64,000 bases of DNA from Providencia heimbachae ATCC 35613. GTDB lineage: Bacteria > Pseudomonadota > Gammaproteobacteria > Enterobacterales > Enterobacteriaceae. Below the pieces are notes generated by a model. That model had not been told where the DNA came from and searched no databases. It saw only the letters and a list, made by a program, of their open reading frames with translations. Of the stretch, positions 18,917 to 30,222 are shown piece by piece; positions within the stretch are counted from its first letter, which is position 1; every line of letters begins with the position of its first letter. The translations under genes were made by a program, and so were the position numbers. Location of the stretch: assembly GCF_001655055.1 (NCBI RefSeq), contig NZ_LXEW01000015.1:156833-220832 (forward strand), written 5' to 3'.

Positions 18917-21900
18917 TTACTGGATCTGTGGTACTTGAGAAACAGGATCCTCTTGCCCAAATCCTTTTAGTCCAACAACATGCACATGTTCATTAGTGCC
19001 AAATACCTTACGTACCAATTTATAGGTCGTTCCCTTTTCCGGGCTGATATTCTCAGGTGCCGCGATAATTAATTGCATTTCCAGCCTGTCACAGAGCTCA
19101 AACAAGGTTGCAATCGATTTAGCATCCAGACGAGCAGCTTCATCTAAGAACAGCAAGCGACATGGAATAATGTCTTTTGCACGTAGCCGACGAGACTCTT
19201 CTTCCCAACTTTGTACCACCATAACAAGGATGGACATACCCGTACCAATCGCTTCACCGGTTGATAGCGCACCACTTTCCGCTTTCAGCCAACCATCTGA
19301 ACCACGATTAACTTCAACATCCATCTCCAGATAGTTTCGATAATCAAGCAGCTCTTCACCAATAGTTTGAGGTAAACGCTGCCCCACATCCACTTGTGGA
19401 TTCAAACGTTGATACAATTTTGCCATCGCTTCAGAGAAGGTCAAACGCTGACTGGTAAACAAGTCTTGATGCATTTCGCTTTCTTCAGATAGCACACTCA
19501 GTAACAGTGCATGGCTTTCACGAATATTCACATTCAGCCTAACACCTTTAACCTGACCAAATGAGACGGCTTGCAACCCTTGGTTAAGCATACGAATACG
19601 ATTTTGCTCACGTTGGATGGTTTTGCGAATAATATTTGCCACACTTTTCGAACTGATTGCCAATTTTTGTTCACGAGCAGTCAACTCTTCCGTTAAACGC
19701 GCTAACTCAATTTCCATTTGTTCAATGGCATCGATTGGGTCATCGGTACGGATAATATCTTGGCGAATACGTTCACGCAGGTGTTGGTACACCGCAATAA
19801 AAAATTTAATCTTACGGTCAGGATGTTTGGGATCTTCCGATAAGCGTAGTACATCACGCAAATGTTCATTATCTGAAACCGCTAAACGTAGTGCCCCCAA
19901 GGCTTTATCCGACATAGAACGTAAACTATCACCATCAGTATAAGCAAGCTCTCGGCGGTGCAAGCGACGCTCAACACCGTTATCTTTCACTAAGCGCATA
20001 ACCGCACACCAACCCGCTTTCGCCGAAACGACCTGCTCACGTAACTGGTAATAATCTTTTTCCAACTTACGCAGGCGTTTTTGCAAATTATCCATTTCAG
20101 CTTCACATAACGTTAGCTGTTTTTCTAATTGGTTGATGCGAGTACGGTTCGCCATCACAGATTGATGCAATTCATCACGACGGATACGAGCTCGTTCTTG
20201 AGCATCAGGATCTGCCTTAACACCAATTTCCTGCATTTCGGCTTGAAGCTCTTTTAACATCTCTTGCTTAGTATCAAATGAGCTACGAAGGGAGGCAAGG
20301 ACTTGATTATATTGTGAAGCTTGTGACTGATGTTGACGTAATTGTTCACGCGAGCGAGCACGTTCTGCTTCTGCCTGCTCTAAGCGTTGGCGTAATTTTT
20401 CATTTAAATCAGAATTTTCACTGACCATGCCAGTGGAATCGCTGTAGCTAAAGTGTGCTCGACGCTGAACAATTTCAACCAATGCAAAGGCTTGTTGTTT
20501 GGCACTTTGCTGGCTATGTTTAGCTTGTTCGTAATCTTTACGTAGCTGGTCATGCTGCTCAGGATCGCTCAATAATACCGTAACTATCGGTTCAAGTTTT
20601 GCCAGTGCATTACCATGCTTATTCAGGAAGTGCGCAGCTTCTTCTGCTTCTGAGAGCTCTTCATTAATTTCTTCAACGCGATCCGCTAACGTTTCATCCA
20701 TTAATAAACCCACTTGAGGCAATAAACGGTTAAGTGCTGATAAGCTTTCTTTACCTTGTGCAAACTGCTGGCGCTGTTGCCCAGTTTGCTCTTCAAATTG
20801 CGATAACGCGCGTTCAAGCTCAGTACGTCTTTGATTCAAAGTTCGAATTTCAGCTTCGGGATCACTTTCAAAAGCAACAGAAATATGTTGTCCGATAAAA
20901 CGACTAAAAGCTTGGTGCGAACGCTGAATTTTTTGCACATCAAAAGAAAGGGTCGCATAACGTTCAGCTAATGCATCCCGCTCTAAAGTTAAAGACTCAA
21001 GATGACTTTCTCGGGCTGCACGACCAAATAATGGCAATTCTGGATAACGAGAATAACGCCACTGGCGTTCAGATGAGCGAATAAGTACTGCTTTTTCAAA
21101 TTCTTGTGCATCGAATACACTGTCGTCAAAGGATGATGGATCCCCCTCGATAAAATAAATATCATCAGGGCAATCTTGTAAAGTTTCCAACTGAGTACGT
21201 ACTGCGGATAAATCTTGGACAACAATACCATGACGAGCAGGACCGTATAATGCAGAGAAATAAGCCGCGTCTTCAATCGGAATATCATCATAAATTTCAG
21301 AAAGTAATACGCCGTTGAAACGTTCAGCCAATGCGAGCATACGGTTGTCTTCCGCACCACTTGGTTGGCTTAAACGTTCAATTTGTTTTTCTAGCTCACG
21401 CCTTTGCCCAGCAATTTCATCTCGTTCAACGGTGATTTCCCTTTCTTGTTCAAGCAGTTGCTGCATAAATTCAGTAACTGCCGTACTGGTTTCAAAGGTT
21501 TCATTCGATTGTTCGTTAAGCTGAGTTAAGGCCTCTTGCGCCATAATCCAAACCGGTGCTTTAGATGAAAGCTGTTGAATACGCTGGCGAATTTGATCTA
21601 ATTCTTGACGCATCTGCATACGTCTTTCGCCGCTTTCATTAACACCAATATTCAGTTCTTCTTGTTGAGCTTCAAGCTCTGCCATTAAGGCATCTAGCTC
21701 ATCCGGCTCATAACTCTGACCGTGACGCTTACAGAATTCACTAAGCAGTCTTTCAGCATTACGCTGGCTATCTAAACGTTGTTGTAATTCAGAAAGTTGC
21801 ATACGTAAAGGCTGTACACGCTCTGCTAAATGCAGCTGTGATGACCAGTCTCGCAACAATGTACGTGCTTGCTGATAGGCTTCACTACGACTGACTTCAC

Positions 21901-23359
21901 CCACCATCGTTTTAACGAGTTGATAAGCTTGTTCAAATTGGCTATGAGCTGCATCTGCTACACTCATTTTTTGCTCTAGCATCAACAAGGCTTCTGTCGC
22001 TTGTTGTTCCCGAGCTTCAAATGTTTCCAGCCATTCGTCTGCATTTTCAATTGATAATTCAGGTAGTTGGCATAGTTCGCGAGCCCGGTTAAGCGCATGT
22101 AATGCCTGTTGGTACTGAATAGCACGGGTCTGCTGAACATCTAATGCTTGTTGGTAATCTGCTAATTGGTTTTTCAGTTCATCGACTTCAATTTCAGCGG
22201 CTTCTGAACGCGCTTCAAATTCTTCTTGGCTTTCTGTCGCCTCTGCGACAACTTCACTTTGCTCTTCAAGGCGATAAGTTAATTCTTCGATATCGGCTTG
22301 ATAGCGGTCGATTTTTTCCTGTTGGCGCAAAGCGGCTTGAACCAAGTTCAAATGATCGCTCGCGGCTTGATAATCTGCTTCTAAATCAGATGAAGAAACA
22401 TTTTGTTCATTAAGTTCACGTGCCATTTCAACACTGCGAACTTGCTCAAGTTTAAGCTGTTTACGACTCGCCAGTAATTCATTACGGGCAGCCAAGGCCG
22501 CATCTAAATGAATTCGTCGCTCATTTGAGTGACGCATATAATCAGCCGAAACATAATCTGTTGCTTGGCTAATCAAATGTTTAAATAGATCGCGGTCTGA
22601 CTGAGTAACGCGAATTGCTTCAAGTGTTAAGCGATTTTCACGCAATGCGGCTTCCATATCTTGGAATGCTTTACGTACTCCGCTATTTTCAGGCAATAAA
22701 TAATCACGCAAAGAACGGGTAATCGCACTGGAAATCCCGCCATATAGGGAGGCTTCAATCAAACGATAATATTTACTGCGATCGCTAGCGGATCGTAAAC
22801 GCTTTGGTAATACGCCAAGCTCAAATAAGACAGAATGGTAATCTGTAATCGAGTTAAATTGTTTAAACTGAATGCCTTCTTGCTCTTCTAAGCGCTCTTT
22901 TAATTCGTTTAAAGGAATGACTTTAGCCTGACGGCCATCAAGTACTTCCGTTAAAATATCAGTAGGCACCGTCGCAATTGGAACCCCTTGAACCATAAAG
23001 GGTTTAATATCGACTTTTTTATCGCGACCCGCAACTTGCTGTAAGCGTACCCCGACCATCACACGCTGGTGTTTAGAGTTCAAAACGTCCAAAATGGCAT
23101 AACAAACACCGGGACGTAATTTTCCGTGTAAACCTTTGTCGCGGGAACCCGATGTCGCCCCAGCCTCCGTCGTATTACGAAAATGAAGCAAGGTCAGATC
23201 TGGGATCATCGCCGTAATAAAAGCGGCCATGGTGGTTGATTTACCCGCACCGTTACCTCCGGAAAGAGTGGTAACTAATTCATCAAGGTCAAAGGTACGT
23301 GCAAAAAAACCGTTCCAATTCACCAGCGTCAGTGAGCGAAATTTTCCGCGTTCAATCAT
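18917..23359 (-). CDS. mukB: Chromosome partition protein MukB (SMC-like ATPase)
   Basis: 1480 aa (1486 in E. coli). MukB dimerises, and with MukF and MukE forms the condensin that extrudes DNA loops and segregates the nucleoid; it also binds topoisomerase IV. Walker [10 protein letters not shown] is at residues 34-42; long coiled coils run from about 280 to 640 and 800 to 1170, separated by the globular hinge ([13 protein letters not shown] to [17 protein letters not shown]). The C-terminal head has the signature [13 protein letters not shown] and Walker [13 protein letters not shown]. The start overlaps the mukE stop by 4 bp, showing translational coupling. Confidence 0.98.
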   Translation of the reverse strand: MIERGKFRSLTLVNWNGFFARTFDLDELVTTLSGGNGAGKSTTMAAFITAMIPDLTLLHFRNTTEAGATSGSRDKGLHGKLRPGVCYAILDVLNSKHQRVMVGVRLQQVAGRDKKVDIKPFMVQGVPIATVPTDILTEVLDGRQAKVIPLNELKERLEEQEGIQFKQFNSITDYHSVLFELGVLPKRLRSASDRSKYYRLIEASLYGGISSAITRSLRDYLLPENSGVRKAFQDMEAALRENRLTLEAIRVTQSDRDLFKHLISQATDYVSADYMRHSNERRIHLDAALAARNELLASRKQLKLEQVRSVEMARELNEQNVSSSDLEADYQAASDHLNLVQAALRQQEKIDRYQADIEELTYRLEEQSEVVAEATESQEEFEARSEAAEIEVDELKNQLADYQQALDVQQTRAIQYQQALHALNRARELCQLPELSIENADEWLETFEAREQQATEALLMLEQKMSVADAAHSQFEQAYQLVKTMVGEVSRSEAYQQARTLLRDWSSQLHLAERVQPLRMQLSELQQRLDSQRNAERLLSEFCKRHGQSYEPDELDALMAELEAQQEELNIGVNESGERRMQMRQELDQIRQRIQQLSSKAPVWIMAQEALTQLNEQSNETFETSTAVTEFMQQLLEQEREITVERDEIAGQRRELEKQIERLSQPSGAEDNRMLALAERFNGVLLSEIYDDIPIEDAAYFSALYGPARHGIVVQDLSAVRTQLETLQDCPDDIYFIEGDPSSFDDSVFDAQEFEKAVLIRSSERQWRYSRYPELPLFGRAARESHLESLTLERDALAERYATLSFDVQKIQRSHQAFSRFIGQHISVAFESDPEAEIRTLNQRRTELERALSQFEEQTGQQRQQFAQGKESLSALNRLLPQVGLLMDETLADRVEEINEELSEAEEAAHFLNKHGNALAKLEPIVTVLLSDPEQHDQLRKDYEQAKHSQQSAKQQAFALVEIVQRRAHFSYSDSTGMVSENSDLNEKLRQRLEQAEAERARSREQLRQHQSQASQYNQVLASLRSSFDTKQEMLKELQAEMQEIGVKADPDAQERARIRRDELHQSVMANRTRINQLEKQLTLCEAEMDNLQKRLRKLEKDYYQLREQVVSAKAGWCAVMRLVKDNGVERRLHRRELAYTDGDSLRSMSDKALGALRLAVSDNEHLRDVLRLSEDPKHPDRKIKFFIAVYQHLRERIRQDIIRTDDPIDAIEQMEIELARLTEELTAREQKLAISSKSVANIIRKTIQREQNRIRMLNQGLQAVSFGQVKGVRLNVNIRESHALLLSVLSEESEMHQDLFTSQRLTFSEAMAKLYQRLNPQVDVGQRLPQTIGEELLDYRNYLEMDVEVNRGSDGWLKAESGALSTGEAIGTGMSILVMVVQSWEEESRRLRAKDIIPCRLLFLDEAARLDAKSIATLFELCDRLEMQLIIAAPENISPEKGTTYKLVRKVFGTNEHVHVVGLKGFGQEDPVSQVPQIQ

Positions 23360-24084
23360 TGTTGTTCATCCCCATCACTTTCTGCTGTTTCTTGGCCATC
23401 TTCAGCTTCATCTTCCTCGCCATCTTGCAACGATAATGCTCCTTCAAGGGAGATAGCTTCACCATCACGGATCATGCGTAGTTGAGCATCTTGTGGATTA
23501 TCCCCACTGCGTACATCCGCGCCGAAACGAAATACAGATTCGAAAATCACAAATTTACTCGAATCATTTTGCAGAAAATGCACCATACCTAAACGACGTA
23601 AACGGTTCAGAGAGGTTCTTAATTTTTCCTGCAATTTTTGTTTATCTAAGTCAGAGCCTGTCGAACGTTGGTTAACAAATTTCAATAATTTACTTTCATC
23701 AGCCAGCGATAAAAGTTCTTCAAATAGCTCTTGAGAGGTAAAAATACCTTGATTACTGAGTCGCTCAGGGCTGAGATAGAGGTAACACAGGATTTTACCC
23801 ACCATCATGTCTAGCTCAGACAGGACTGAGCGAGGAATTAAGGTCGTCGAACGAGGTCGCAAATAGAAAAAACCTTCTGGTGCACGGATCAATTCAACGT
23901 TATAACGTGAGTAAAATTGTTCCAAATCTTCCTGAAAATCCATTAAAAATGCGTGATTATCAAGGTCATCAATACTGATATGACGCCCTGAACGCAACTG
24001 GCTGTCGAGTTCTGGAAAAATAGGGTTAGCTAATGCTTGAGCCAGCTTTACTGGCATAAATTGTTCAATATTTGTCGATGACAT
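23356..24084 (-). CDS. mukE: Chromosome partition protein MukE
   Basis: 242 aa from ATG at 24082-24084 ([16 protein letters not shown]), the start used by E. coli MukE (234 aa). The frame is open nine codons further upstream, but AAGG lies before the chosen ATG. MukE is a winged-helix (kite) protein that binds MukF and regulates MukB ATPase. The conserved core includes [19 protein letters not shown]. The acidic C-terminal tail ([10 protein letters not shown]) is typical but slightly longer than in E. coli. It overlaps the end of mukF by 20 bp and mukB by 4 bp. Confidence 0.96.
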   Translation of the reverse strand: MSSTNIEQFMPVKLAQALANPIFPELDSQLRSGRHISIDDLDNHAFLMDFQEDLEQFYSRYNVELIRAPEGFFYLRPRSTTLIPRSVLSELDMMVGKILCYLYLSPERLSNQGIFTSQELFEELLSLADESKLLKFVNQRSTGSDLDKQKLQEKLRTSLNRLRRLGMVHFLQNDSSKFVIFESVFRFGADVRSGDNPQDAQLRMIRDGEAISLEGALSLQDGEEDEAEDGQETAESDGDEQQ

Positions 24085-25390
24085 GTGCCTGTACCTTGGC
24101 TCCGTGATCATTAATAGCTTGCCATTCTGCCGGTAATCCCGCCAGTTCAGCCTCTGCGATACCTAGTCTTACAGCCTGATCGATAATAATACGTGCGACA
24201 TCAAAATGACGCTTCTGTGGATACTGTTTTAAATACGCTTGCAGGATACGACCCATATCTAATGGCTGCTGATCCGTTTTATAGAATGCGAGCTCAGATT
24301 CAATTAATTCAGCCAATCGGTCATTAACCTCACTAAACTCTTCAAACTCAAGCTCTGGTGGTAATTCACCCGTCACTTCTTCATCATGTAACGAAAGTTC
24401 TTCATCACGCATATCAAATAGCCTATCCGCATTGGCATAGGTCAATGCCCAAGGGCTATCGAGGTACTGCTGAACAGATAAACGTAAGCGTTGAGAAAAT
24501 ATGCGATTTTTATCCATATCAATCGCAGTACGGATAAATTTATGCACGTGGCGGTCATAACCAATCCACAAATCAATAGATTGCTGTCCCCAGCTGACAA
24601 TTCGGTCTAATTTATTTTGTAAATCAAAAATTAATCTATCAACCATATCAGAGAATTGAGGCGCATTCATATTTGCTTCTTGGATGCGTAGCAAATTAGC
24701 TTGCAGTTTATCGCCTGCTGCTTCCAGCGTATCTTGCAATTCTCTCAATGTACCTGATGTTTCAGACAATAATTGCTCACAGTTAGCGATAGCCGCTTGC
24801 CAATCTTGATTCAACAACGCCGCAATATCTTCTTTAACTGAATTTTGCTGCTCATCCATAATACGCTGTGATAAGTCAATGCTATCGAAGATTTCAGCAA
24901 CTGAATATTTTAATGGGGCAAAAACATGTCGATGCCAATAATATTCATCACCACCTTCTTCTGCTGATTCCGCAGCTCTTTGCAATTCCCCCGCAACAAT
25001 CGATAACTGCATCGATAATCGTAATGTTGAAAACTCACGTTGGCGGATGTAGTAATCACTAATCCCAATGCCAAGCGGAGTTAAACGGTAAATTGCATTT
25101 CCTTCGATAAAATCACTAGCAAAGCGGTTAAATATCTTTTGGCGAACCATATCATTGATGGCGTTATTCGCTCTGACCGAAAGTGATTCTGTGGTTTGCT
25201 CAAAACCTTTACAGACTTCACGAAAGGCATCAATTAGCTCCCCTTCGCTCATTTCACCATTAATCCGTTCGCTGTTTAGTACTGCTACCGCCAGCAAGAA
25301 TGCTAATCGCTCTGCGGGGAGTGAAATCGCAAAATCATTCTTTCGAGCCCAAGACACAAGTTCGGGGACGGTCTGGGATAACTCACTCAT
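24065..25390 (-). CDS. mukF: Chromosome partition protein MukF (kleisin)
   Basis: 441 aa (440 in E. coli). This is the kleisin of the MukBEF condensin: an N-terminal winged-helix dimerisation domain, a middle helical region that contacts the MukB neck, an acidic linker ([20 protein letters not shown], about 325-345) that binds MukE, and a C-terminal winged helix that binds the MukB head. It overlaps cmoM by 4 bp (ATGA) and mukE by 20 bp, so the four genes form one operon cmoM-mukF-mukE-mukB. Confidence 0.97.
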   Translation of the reverse strand: MSELSQTVPELVSWARKNDFAISLPAERLAFLLAVAVLNSERINGEMSEGELIDAFREVCKGFEQTTESLSVRANNAINDMVRQKIFNRFASDFIEGNAIYRLTPLGIGISDYYIRQREFSTLRLSMQLSIVAGELQRAAESAEEGGDEYYWHRHVFAPLKYSVAEIFDSIDLSQRIMDEQQNSVKEDIAALLNQDWQAAIANCEQLLSETSGTLRELQDTLEAAGDKLQANLLRIQEANMNAPQFSDMVDRLIFDLQNKLDRIVSWGQQSIDLWIGYDRHVHKFIRTAIDMDKNRIFSQRLRLSVQQYLDSPWALTYANADRLFDMRDEELSLHDEEVTGELPPELEFEEFSEVNDRLAELIESELAFYKTDQQPLDMGRILQAYLKQYPQKRHFDVARIIIDQAVRLGIAEAELAGLPAEWQAINDHGAKVQAHVIDKY

Positions 25391-26175
25391 AAATCGTCCT
25401 TTTGTTTTTGTTTTCGTGCCATCACATGAACATAACGCCCCATGCTAATATAGGGTTCTTCACGGCAATATTGCTGTTCAAGCGCCAGCAATGCGGGGAA
25501 ATCTTTTTGTTGTAACTGCCGGCTTTGTAGATAGTCATGAAACACTCTTACGCCACTTTTACCTAAGATATCCATTCCACAAGCCAACAGCCACTCATCA
25601 ACCTGCTGCGGGAAGAGTGGATTTTGCGGCGACAACGAACGTTTTCGTCTACGTTGAATGTGAGGCGTTGCAAGATGGAAATTACCTAAAATTGCATTAC
25701 GCATCACTAAGCCATTTGCATTATAGAACATGACAGAAAATATGCCTTCTGGTCTGATTATATCGACCAACTGTTCAATTGCATATTTTTGATCGCTAAT
25801 CCATTCAAGCACAGCATGAAAGAGTACCAGATCAACCGGTTCATTTAAATGCTGGGCAATATCTTGTACTGCGCTGTTAACAAAGCGTATGTTTTCACTA
25901 ATCCCTTGTTCTTGCGCAAGTTCACTGGCTCTTTCGAGCATTTCTTCAGATAAATCGCAAAGTATGACTTTATGCCCCATCGCTGCAAGTTTGCGCGAAA
26001 AATGGCCTTCACCGCCTCCAGCATCAAGTATGCGTAAAGTTTCACCTTTAAAATGGTTTTCTAATAAGTGATTCAGATCTTGCCAAACAACCGCTTCGCG
26101 AATCTTACCTTTTGTCGTTCCATAGATATTTTTTGCGAATTTATCGACAATATCATCAAAGTTGCGGTCTGCCAT
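25387..26175 (-). CDS. cmoM: tRNA 5-carboxymethoxyuridine methyltransferase CmoM (SmtA)
   Basis: 262 aa (261 in E. coli). Rossmann-fold class I SAM methyltransferase with [16 protein letters not shown] (motif I) and [13 protein letters not shown]. CmoM methylates cmo5U34 to mcmo5U in tRNAs that read family-box codons, fine-tuning wobble decoding. First gene of the muk operon, as in E. coli. It is divergent from elyC; the 342-bp gap contains no recognisable gene and must hold both promoters, which I could not place with confidence. Confidence 0.94.
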   Translation of the reverse strand: MADRNFDDIVDKFAKNIYGTTKGKIREAVVWQDLNHLLENHFKGETLRILDAGGGEGHFSRKLAAMGHKVILCDLSEEMLERASELAQEQGISENIRFVNSAVQDIAQHLNEPVDLVLFHAVLEWISDQKYAIEQLVDIIRPEGIFSVMFYNANGLVMRNAILGNFHLATPHIQRRRKRSLSPQNPLFPQQVDEWLLACGMDILGKSGVRVFHDYLQSRQLQQKDFPALLALEQQYCREEPYISMGRYVHVMARKQKQKDDL

Positions 26176-26517
26176 GTGCCATCCAGTTGCTTATAATTCA
26201 TCAATATCGTACAACACCAAAATCAGTCAGTTCTTATCTTGAGCTTAATGAAAACCAGTTAATTCGAGCAGATGATCAACATAGTCTGTTGCTTTCATAT
26301 TTCGTTTAATTGTGTTGGATTTGGGTGATGACGTAATCCCGAATTATAACAGATAATAGCTATATTTTTGCATAGTACTTTATTTTGCTGATTGAATTTC
26401 ATTTTGGCATCATAGTGTGTGCGCTGAGCTGCAAAATAATTGTGAATTAGGTTCAATTGTATGACAGGATTAATTCAACACAATACGTTATCAATAACCT
26501 TCTAAATTAGGCTTACT

Positions 26518-27345
26518 ATGTTATTCCTATTAAAAAAATATATTGGCTCGCTCTTGATGCCATTACCCTTGCTACTGATTATTGGGTTTATCGGCTTAAT
26601 TTTACTGTGGTTTACTCGCTGGCAAAAAAGTGGGAAAACCTTAGTTACCGCCAGCTTAGTCATCATCATGTTATTAGGGCTACAACCCATCTCTGATACC
26701 TTGCTCGCCCCCGTTGAAGGGAAATATAACCAGCGTTATGAACTCATAACCCGTAATCCGCCAGAAAATATCCATTATATTGTTGTTCTCGGTGGTGGTT
26801 TTACCTACAACCCTGATTGGAGTCCAAGTGCTAATTTATTAAACAATAGTCTTCCTCGCGTTACCGAAGGGGTGCGCCTGTATCTAAAACATCCAGGTAG
26901 CAAGCTTATTTTCACCGGTGGAAAAGCCAACAGCAGCATAAGTAGCGCAGAGGTTGCGGCGCAAGTGGCTCAATCTTTAGGTGTTCCACCTGAAGATACT
27001 ATCCCCTTGACTGAACCTAAAGACACACAGGAAGAAGCGTTTGAAGTTGAGAAGATTATTGGTAAAGAGCCTTTTTTACTCGTGACATCAGCAAACCATT
27101 TACCAAGAGCAATAACCATGTTTACCCGCAGAGGCATGCAGCCATTCCCTGCTCCGGCAAATCAACTGGTTATTACCAGCGGTATCAATCCATGGGAGAA
27201 ATATATCCCATCATCTAATTACTTTGGTCATAGTGAACGAGCTTGGTATGAACTAATTGGCACCATTTGGTGGCATTTAAAACCGGATAATAGCCAATCT
27301 ATCGAGCCAATTTTACTGACGCCTGAAAGTGTTACTGCAGAATAA
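26518..27345 (+). CDS. elyC: Envelope biogenesis factor ElyC (YcbC, DUF218)
   Basis: 275 aa (259 in E. coli). Two N-terminal transmembrane helices (about 10-32 and 38-58) precede a periplasmic DUF218 domain with VVLGGGFTYNPDW, NSLPRVTEGVRLYLKHP, KLIFTGGKANSS and VTSANHLPRA. In E. coli ElyC supports peptidoglycan assembly at low temperature, apparently by affecting use of the undecaprenyl-phosphate carrier. It runs towards kdsB and shares a terminator with it. The E. coli neighbour ycbJ is absent. Confidence 0.92.
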   Translation: MLFLLKKYIGSLLMPLPLLLIIGFIGLILLWFTRWQKSGKTLVTASLVIIMLLGLQPISDTLLAPVEGKYNQRYELITRNPPENIHYIVVLGGGFTYNPDWSPSANLLNNSLPRVTEGVRLYLKHPGSKLIFTGGKANSSISSAEVAAQVAQSLGVPPEDTIPLTEPKDTQEEAFEVEKIIGKEPFLLVTSANHLPRAITMFTRRGMQPFPAPANQLVITSGINPWEKYIPSSNYFGHSERAWYELIGTIWWHLKPDNSQSIEPILLTPESVTAE

Positions 27346-27352
27346 AAACAAA

Positions 27353-27387
27353 AAAAGGTGTCACTCATCTTAAAGTGTACACCTTTT
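27353..27387. terminator. Bidirectional terminator between elyC and kdsB
   Basis: AAAAGGTGT and ACACCTTTT arms, extended by an inner CACT/AGTG pairing. The kdsB side runs into TTTTTTTG on the minus strand and the elyC side into TTTTATTTT. Confidence 0.82.
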
Positions 27388-27405
27388 ATTTTAGCGAGAC
27401 TGTGA

Positions 27406-28152
27406 TTATAAAATAAATTGTTTTCTCACTAACTCAAGATCTTGTGGAGTATCAACCCCTGCTCCCGGCGTTTTTTCAGCCACTGCGACATGGATTTTCT
27501 CACCATACCATAGCACTCTAAGTTGCTCGAGCATCTCGATTTTTTCTAGTGGGCTAGCTTCCCATTTAATATAGCGACGAATAAAACCTGCACGGTAAGC
27601 ATAAATACCAATGTGACGTAAGAAACAGTCACTGATTTTATCCTGACTCACCGCAAAGTTATCTCTATCCCAAGGGATCGTGGCTCGAGAGAAATAGAGA
27701 GCATAACCTTCGTTATCCGTCACAACCTTAACCGCATTTGGGTTAAAAGCTTCAGCGGCATCATGGATTGGAACGGCCAAAGTCCCCATGTTAGCCTTAC
27801 TTCCTTGAAGATTACCAGCAACTTGGCTAATAATTTCAGGTGGAATTAAAGGCTCATCTCCTTGCACATTCACAATGATTTCATCATCTGAAAAACCATA
27901 AGTATCGATGACTTCTGCCAATCTTTCTGTGCCTGATTGATGGTCTGGGTTTGTCATGCAAGCTTCACCACCTGCCTGAATAACCGCAGCAGCAACATCT
28001 GGGTGGTCAGTCGCGACAATGACTCGACTTGCCCCTGACTTTATCGCTTGTTCCATTACACGTACAACCATCGGTTTGCCATGAATATCGGCCAGTGGCT
28101 TACCGGGTAATCGTGTTGATGCATAACGAGCAGGAATGATAACCGTGAACAT
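27406..28152 (-). CDS. kdsB: 3-deoxy-manno-octulosonate cytidylyltransferase
   Basis: 248 aa, as in E. coli. Activates Kdo with CTP to CMP-Kdo for lipopolysaccharide inner-core synthesis in the cytoplasm. Motifs are [20 protein letters not shown] (nucleotide-binding loop), [12 protein letters not shown] (Mg2+ site) and [12 protein letters not shown]. It lies immediately downstream of ycaR with a 5-bp gap, as in E. coli, and belongs functionally with lpxK and msbA nearby. Confidence 0.97.
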   Translation of the reverse strand: MFTVIIPARYASTRLPGKPLADIHGKPMVVRVMEQAIKSGASRVIVATDHPDVAAAVIQAGGEACMTNPDHQSGTERLAEVIDTYGFSDDEIIVNVQGDEPLIPPEIISQVAGNLQGSKANMGTLAVPIHDAAEAFNPNAVKVVTDNEGYALYFSRATIPWDRDNFAVSQDKISDCFLRHIGIYAYRAGFIRRYIKWEASPLEKIEMLEQLRVLWYGEKIHVAVAEKTPGAGVDTPQDLELVRKQFIL

Positions 28153-28157
28153 AATGG

Positions 28158-28337
28158 TTACTGTCCTTCATCTAATGAAACTTGACGCGCTTCAACTTCT
28201 AGCAGAACAGGAATACCATCTCGAATTGGATATGCGAGATGATCAAATTTGCAGATTAATTCGAGGTTGTCTTTGTTGTAACTTAATTTGCCGTGGCAGA
28301 CAGGACAAGCAATGATTTCAAGTAAACGGTGATCCAT
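28158..28337 (-). CDS. ycaR: YcaR, Trm112-like small protein (UPF0434)
   Basis: 59 aa from the ATG at 28335-28337 ([14 protein letters not shown]), the E. coli start; four further codons upstream are open. The Trm112-type fold is indicated by CPVCHGKL and [12 protein letters not shown]. Only one CxxC pair is present, so any zinc site would be incomplete compared with eukaryotic Trm112. Function unknown. It is cotranscribed with kdsB in enterics. ycaQ, which precedes ycaR in E. coli, is absent. Confidence 0.9.
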   Translation of the reverse strand: MDHRLLEIIACPVCHGKLSYNKDNLELICKFDHLAYPIRDGIPVLLEVEARQVSLDEGQ

Positions 28338-28422
28338 GTTTTCTCCCAAATGGAATTAACTCACTTGGAGTCAGGATATCACATGCAGATATCACCGTTA
28401 ACTTTAATCTTTCTAGATAAGG

Positions 28423-28458
28423 TCTCCTGCAGAAGATAAGAGGATAATGTGCAGGAGA
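28423..28458. terminator. Stem-loop between the cold-shock-like gene and ycaR
   Basis: TCTCCTGCA (28423-28431) and TGCAGGAGA (28450-28458) form a 9-bp stem. No T-run follows on the minus strand, so read-through into ycaR-kdsB is possible. Confidence 0.4.
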
Positions 28459-28480
28459 AATAGTTCTGTTAACTATTTAA

Positions 28481-28696
28481 TTAGTAAGCTATAACATCAG
28501 CGGCTGTTATGCCACATGAGCTGCGAGTCACAGAAAACTCGACATTTTGGCCTTCGAACAATGATTTAATTTTAGTACTAGCAATTGATTTACTTGTTAC
28601 AAACACATCATCACCACCGTTGAATGGTGAAATAAAACCGTAACCTTCTTTTGCGTCAAACCATTTAACTCGACCCATATGTAATTGAAAATTCAT
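28481..28696 (-). CDS. Divergent cold-shock-domain protein (CspA-like)
   Basis: 71 aa, a single cold-shock domain. The N-terminal RVKWFDAKEGYGFISP carries an intact RNP1 (K-x-G-Y-G-F-I). RNP2, normally VFVHFSAI, here reads VFVTSKSI: the conserved His and Phe that stack on nucleic acid are missing. The C-terminus SCGITAADVIAY is CspA-like. A strong AAGGAG stands before the ATG. Probably a nucleic-acid-binding chaperone with altered affinity. The 527-bp region between it and lpxK is AT-rich, holds no other gene and may include a long 5' leader like those of other csp genes. Confidence 0.88.
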   Translation of the reverse strand: MNFQLHMGRVKWFDAKEGYGFISPFNGGDDVFVTSKSIASTKIKSLFEGQNVEFSVTRSSCGITAADVIAY

Positions 28697-29223
28697 ATTA
28701 AAACTCCTTTTGTTCTAAGAACAATTTTTCTTTTTATCGTTTTATCATTACTCTTTGCTGTCTTCCCATTATGATTTGCCGATTTACCCATCACTCTTCA
28801 AGATACTAAGCCATTGTCTATACTCTGTTAATTGGGGTACTTACATTTTTATGTACCCAACTACATTTATTTATTCACGGCTTATCAACTACGTTTTTCT
28901 TGAATTATTTTTGGTATACAAACAGTCTAAGAGTAATTAAACCTTTACCAATATTGATGCACTTAATTGTTGTGCACCGTTTATGTACTACGATCCTATA
29001 GTGAATTTCAGACACCGAGTATCTACTGTGAAATTAACAGTGTATTTTGACATTATGATGACAAAACGAGTATTAATGTAGATATTGCGAGGATATGAAG
29101 ACTAACTAAAGAACGGACCGTAAAATTTAAGCTAGTATAAAACCCAGTTACTAATGTATTGCATCCCTATACATAATAAGTGGATCTATATCACAATGGC
29201 GATATTATTATCACAGTGATACA

Positions 29224-30222
29224 TTATAGGCAAGTTTTTTTATTATCTGAAATGATGTTTTTTATTTCGCTTAGGATAGTTTGAGAGCCATTTTTCTCTA
29301 ATTCCACGTTTACCGGCAAGTACCACCAATTAGCTTGAGCAAAAGGTTGGCATTTAACGGCATCTTTTTCTGTCATTAACAAACATTCGTTTGATTTAGT
29401 TAATGAAGATAGCTGTTGTTGCTCATACGGTTGATGATCTGAGAAGGCATGCACACTTAACAAGGTTAAGCCTTTACTTTGTAAAGAAGCAAAAAAACGA
29501 GGTGGATGCCCAATCCCCGCCATTGCAACCACCGCGCTTAATTGTGTGACGGGGCGTGTTTCTCCGCTAAGAAGATTTATAGCCACATCACCTTCCAGTG
29601 ACATGGCTATTTCATTATTGTGTGGCTGGCCGCCATTGGTAATCAACGCATTGACACTTTTCAGGCGACACGTTGTTTCACGCATCGGCCCAGCAGGTAA
29701 CCACCAACCATTACCAAAACGGCGCTGACCGTCAATAACCACAATCTCATAGTCCCGTTGTAGCGCATAGTGCTGCAAGCCATCATCGGTAATAATGACA
29801 TCTAATTGGTTTTTATCTAATAACGCTTTGATTGCTTCACTACGTTTTGGCGCAACGGCAACAGGAACCTTGGTTCTATGGTAAATCAACACAGGCTCAT
29901 CACCGGCTAATTCTGTCGTGCTGTTTCCATCAAGAACTAATGGATAGTGATTGGATTTACCGCCATACCCTCGAGAAACAACGCCAACTCGGTAGCCTTC
30001 GCTGATTAATGATTCAACCAACCAAATTACGACGGGCGTTTTACCATTACCGCCTGCCGTTAAGTTACCTACAATAACGACAGGAACAGGTGCCTTCCAA
30101 GAACGAAATAGCCCGGTTTTATAGCCAATAAGCCTAACCGCCGTTATCAACCCATACAAAATAGACAACGGCAGTAGCAAAATATATAGCCATGATTTAC
30201 CTGACCAAATTCGCTCAATCAT
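29224..30222 (-). CDS. lpxK: Tetraacyldisaccharide 4'-kinase LpxK
   Basis: 332 aa (328 in E. coli). Phosphorylates the 4' position of tetraacyldisaccharide-1-phosphate to make lipid IVA, at the inner face of the cytoplasmic membrane. It has an N-terminal membrane helix ([18 protein letters not shown]), the P-loop [12 protein letters not shown] and [19 protein letters not shown]. Its start overlaps the msbA stop by 4 bp (ATGA), so translation is coupled, as in E. coli. Confidence 0.97.
   Translation of the reverse strand: MIERIWSGKSWLYILLLPLSILYGLITAVRLIGYKTGLFRSWKAPVPVVIVGNLTAGGNGKTPVVIWLVESLISEGYRVGVVSRGYGGKSNHYPLVLDGNSTTELAGDEPVLIYHRTKVPVAVAPKRSEAIKALLDKNQLDVIITDDGLQHYALQRDYEIVVIDGQRRFGNGWWLPAGPMRETTCRLKSVNALITNGGQPHNNEIAMSLEGDVAINLLSGETRPVTQLSAVVAMAGIGHPPRFFASLQSKGLTLLSVHAFSDHQPYEQQQLSSLTKSNECLLMTEKDAVKCQPFAQANWWYLPVNVELEKNGSQTILSEIKNIISDNKKTCL

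Noticed and set aside
20989..21360. 123-codon open frame inside mukB on the same strand
   Set aside because: Out-of-frame shadow of the mukB hinge region; no ribosome binding site and composition unlike a real protein.
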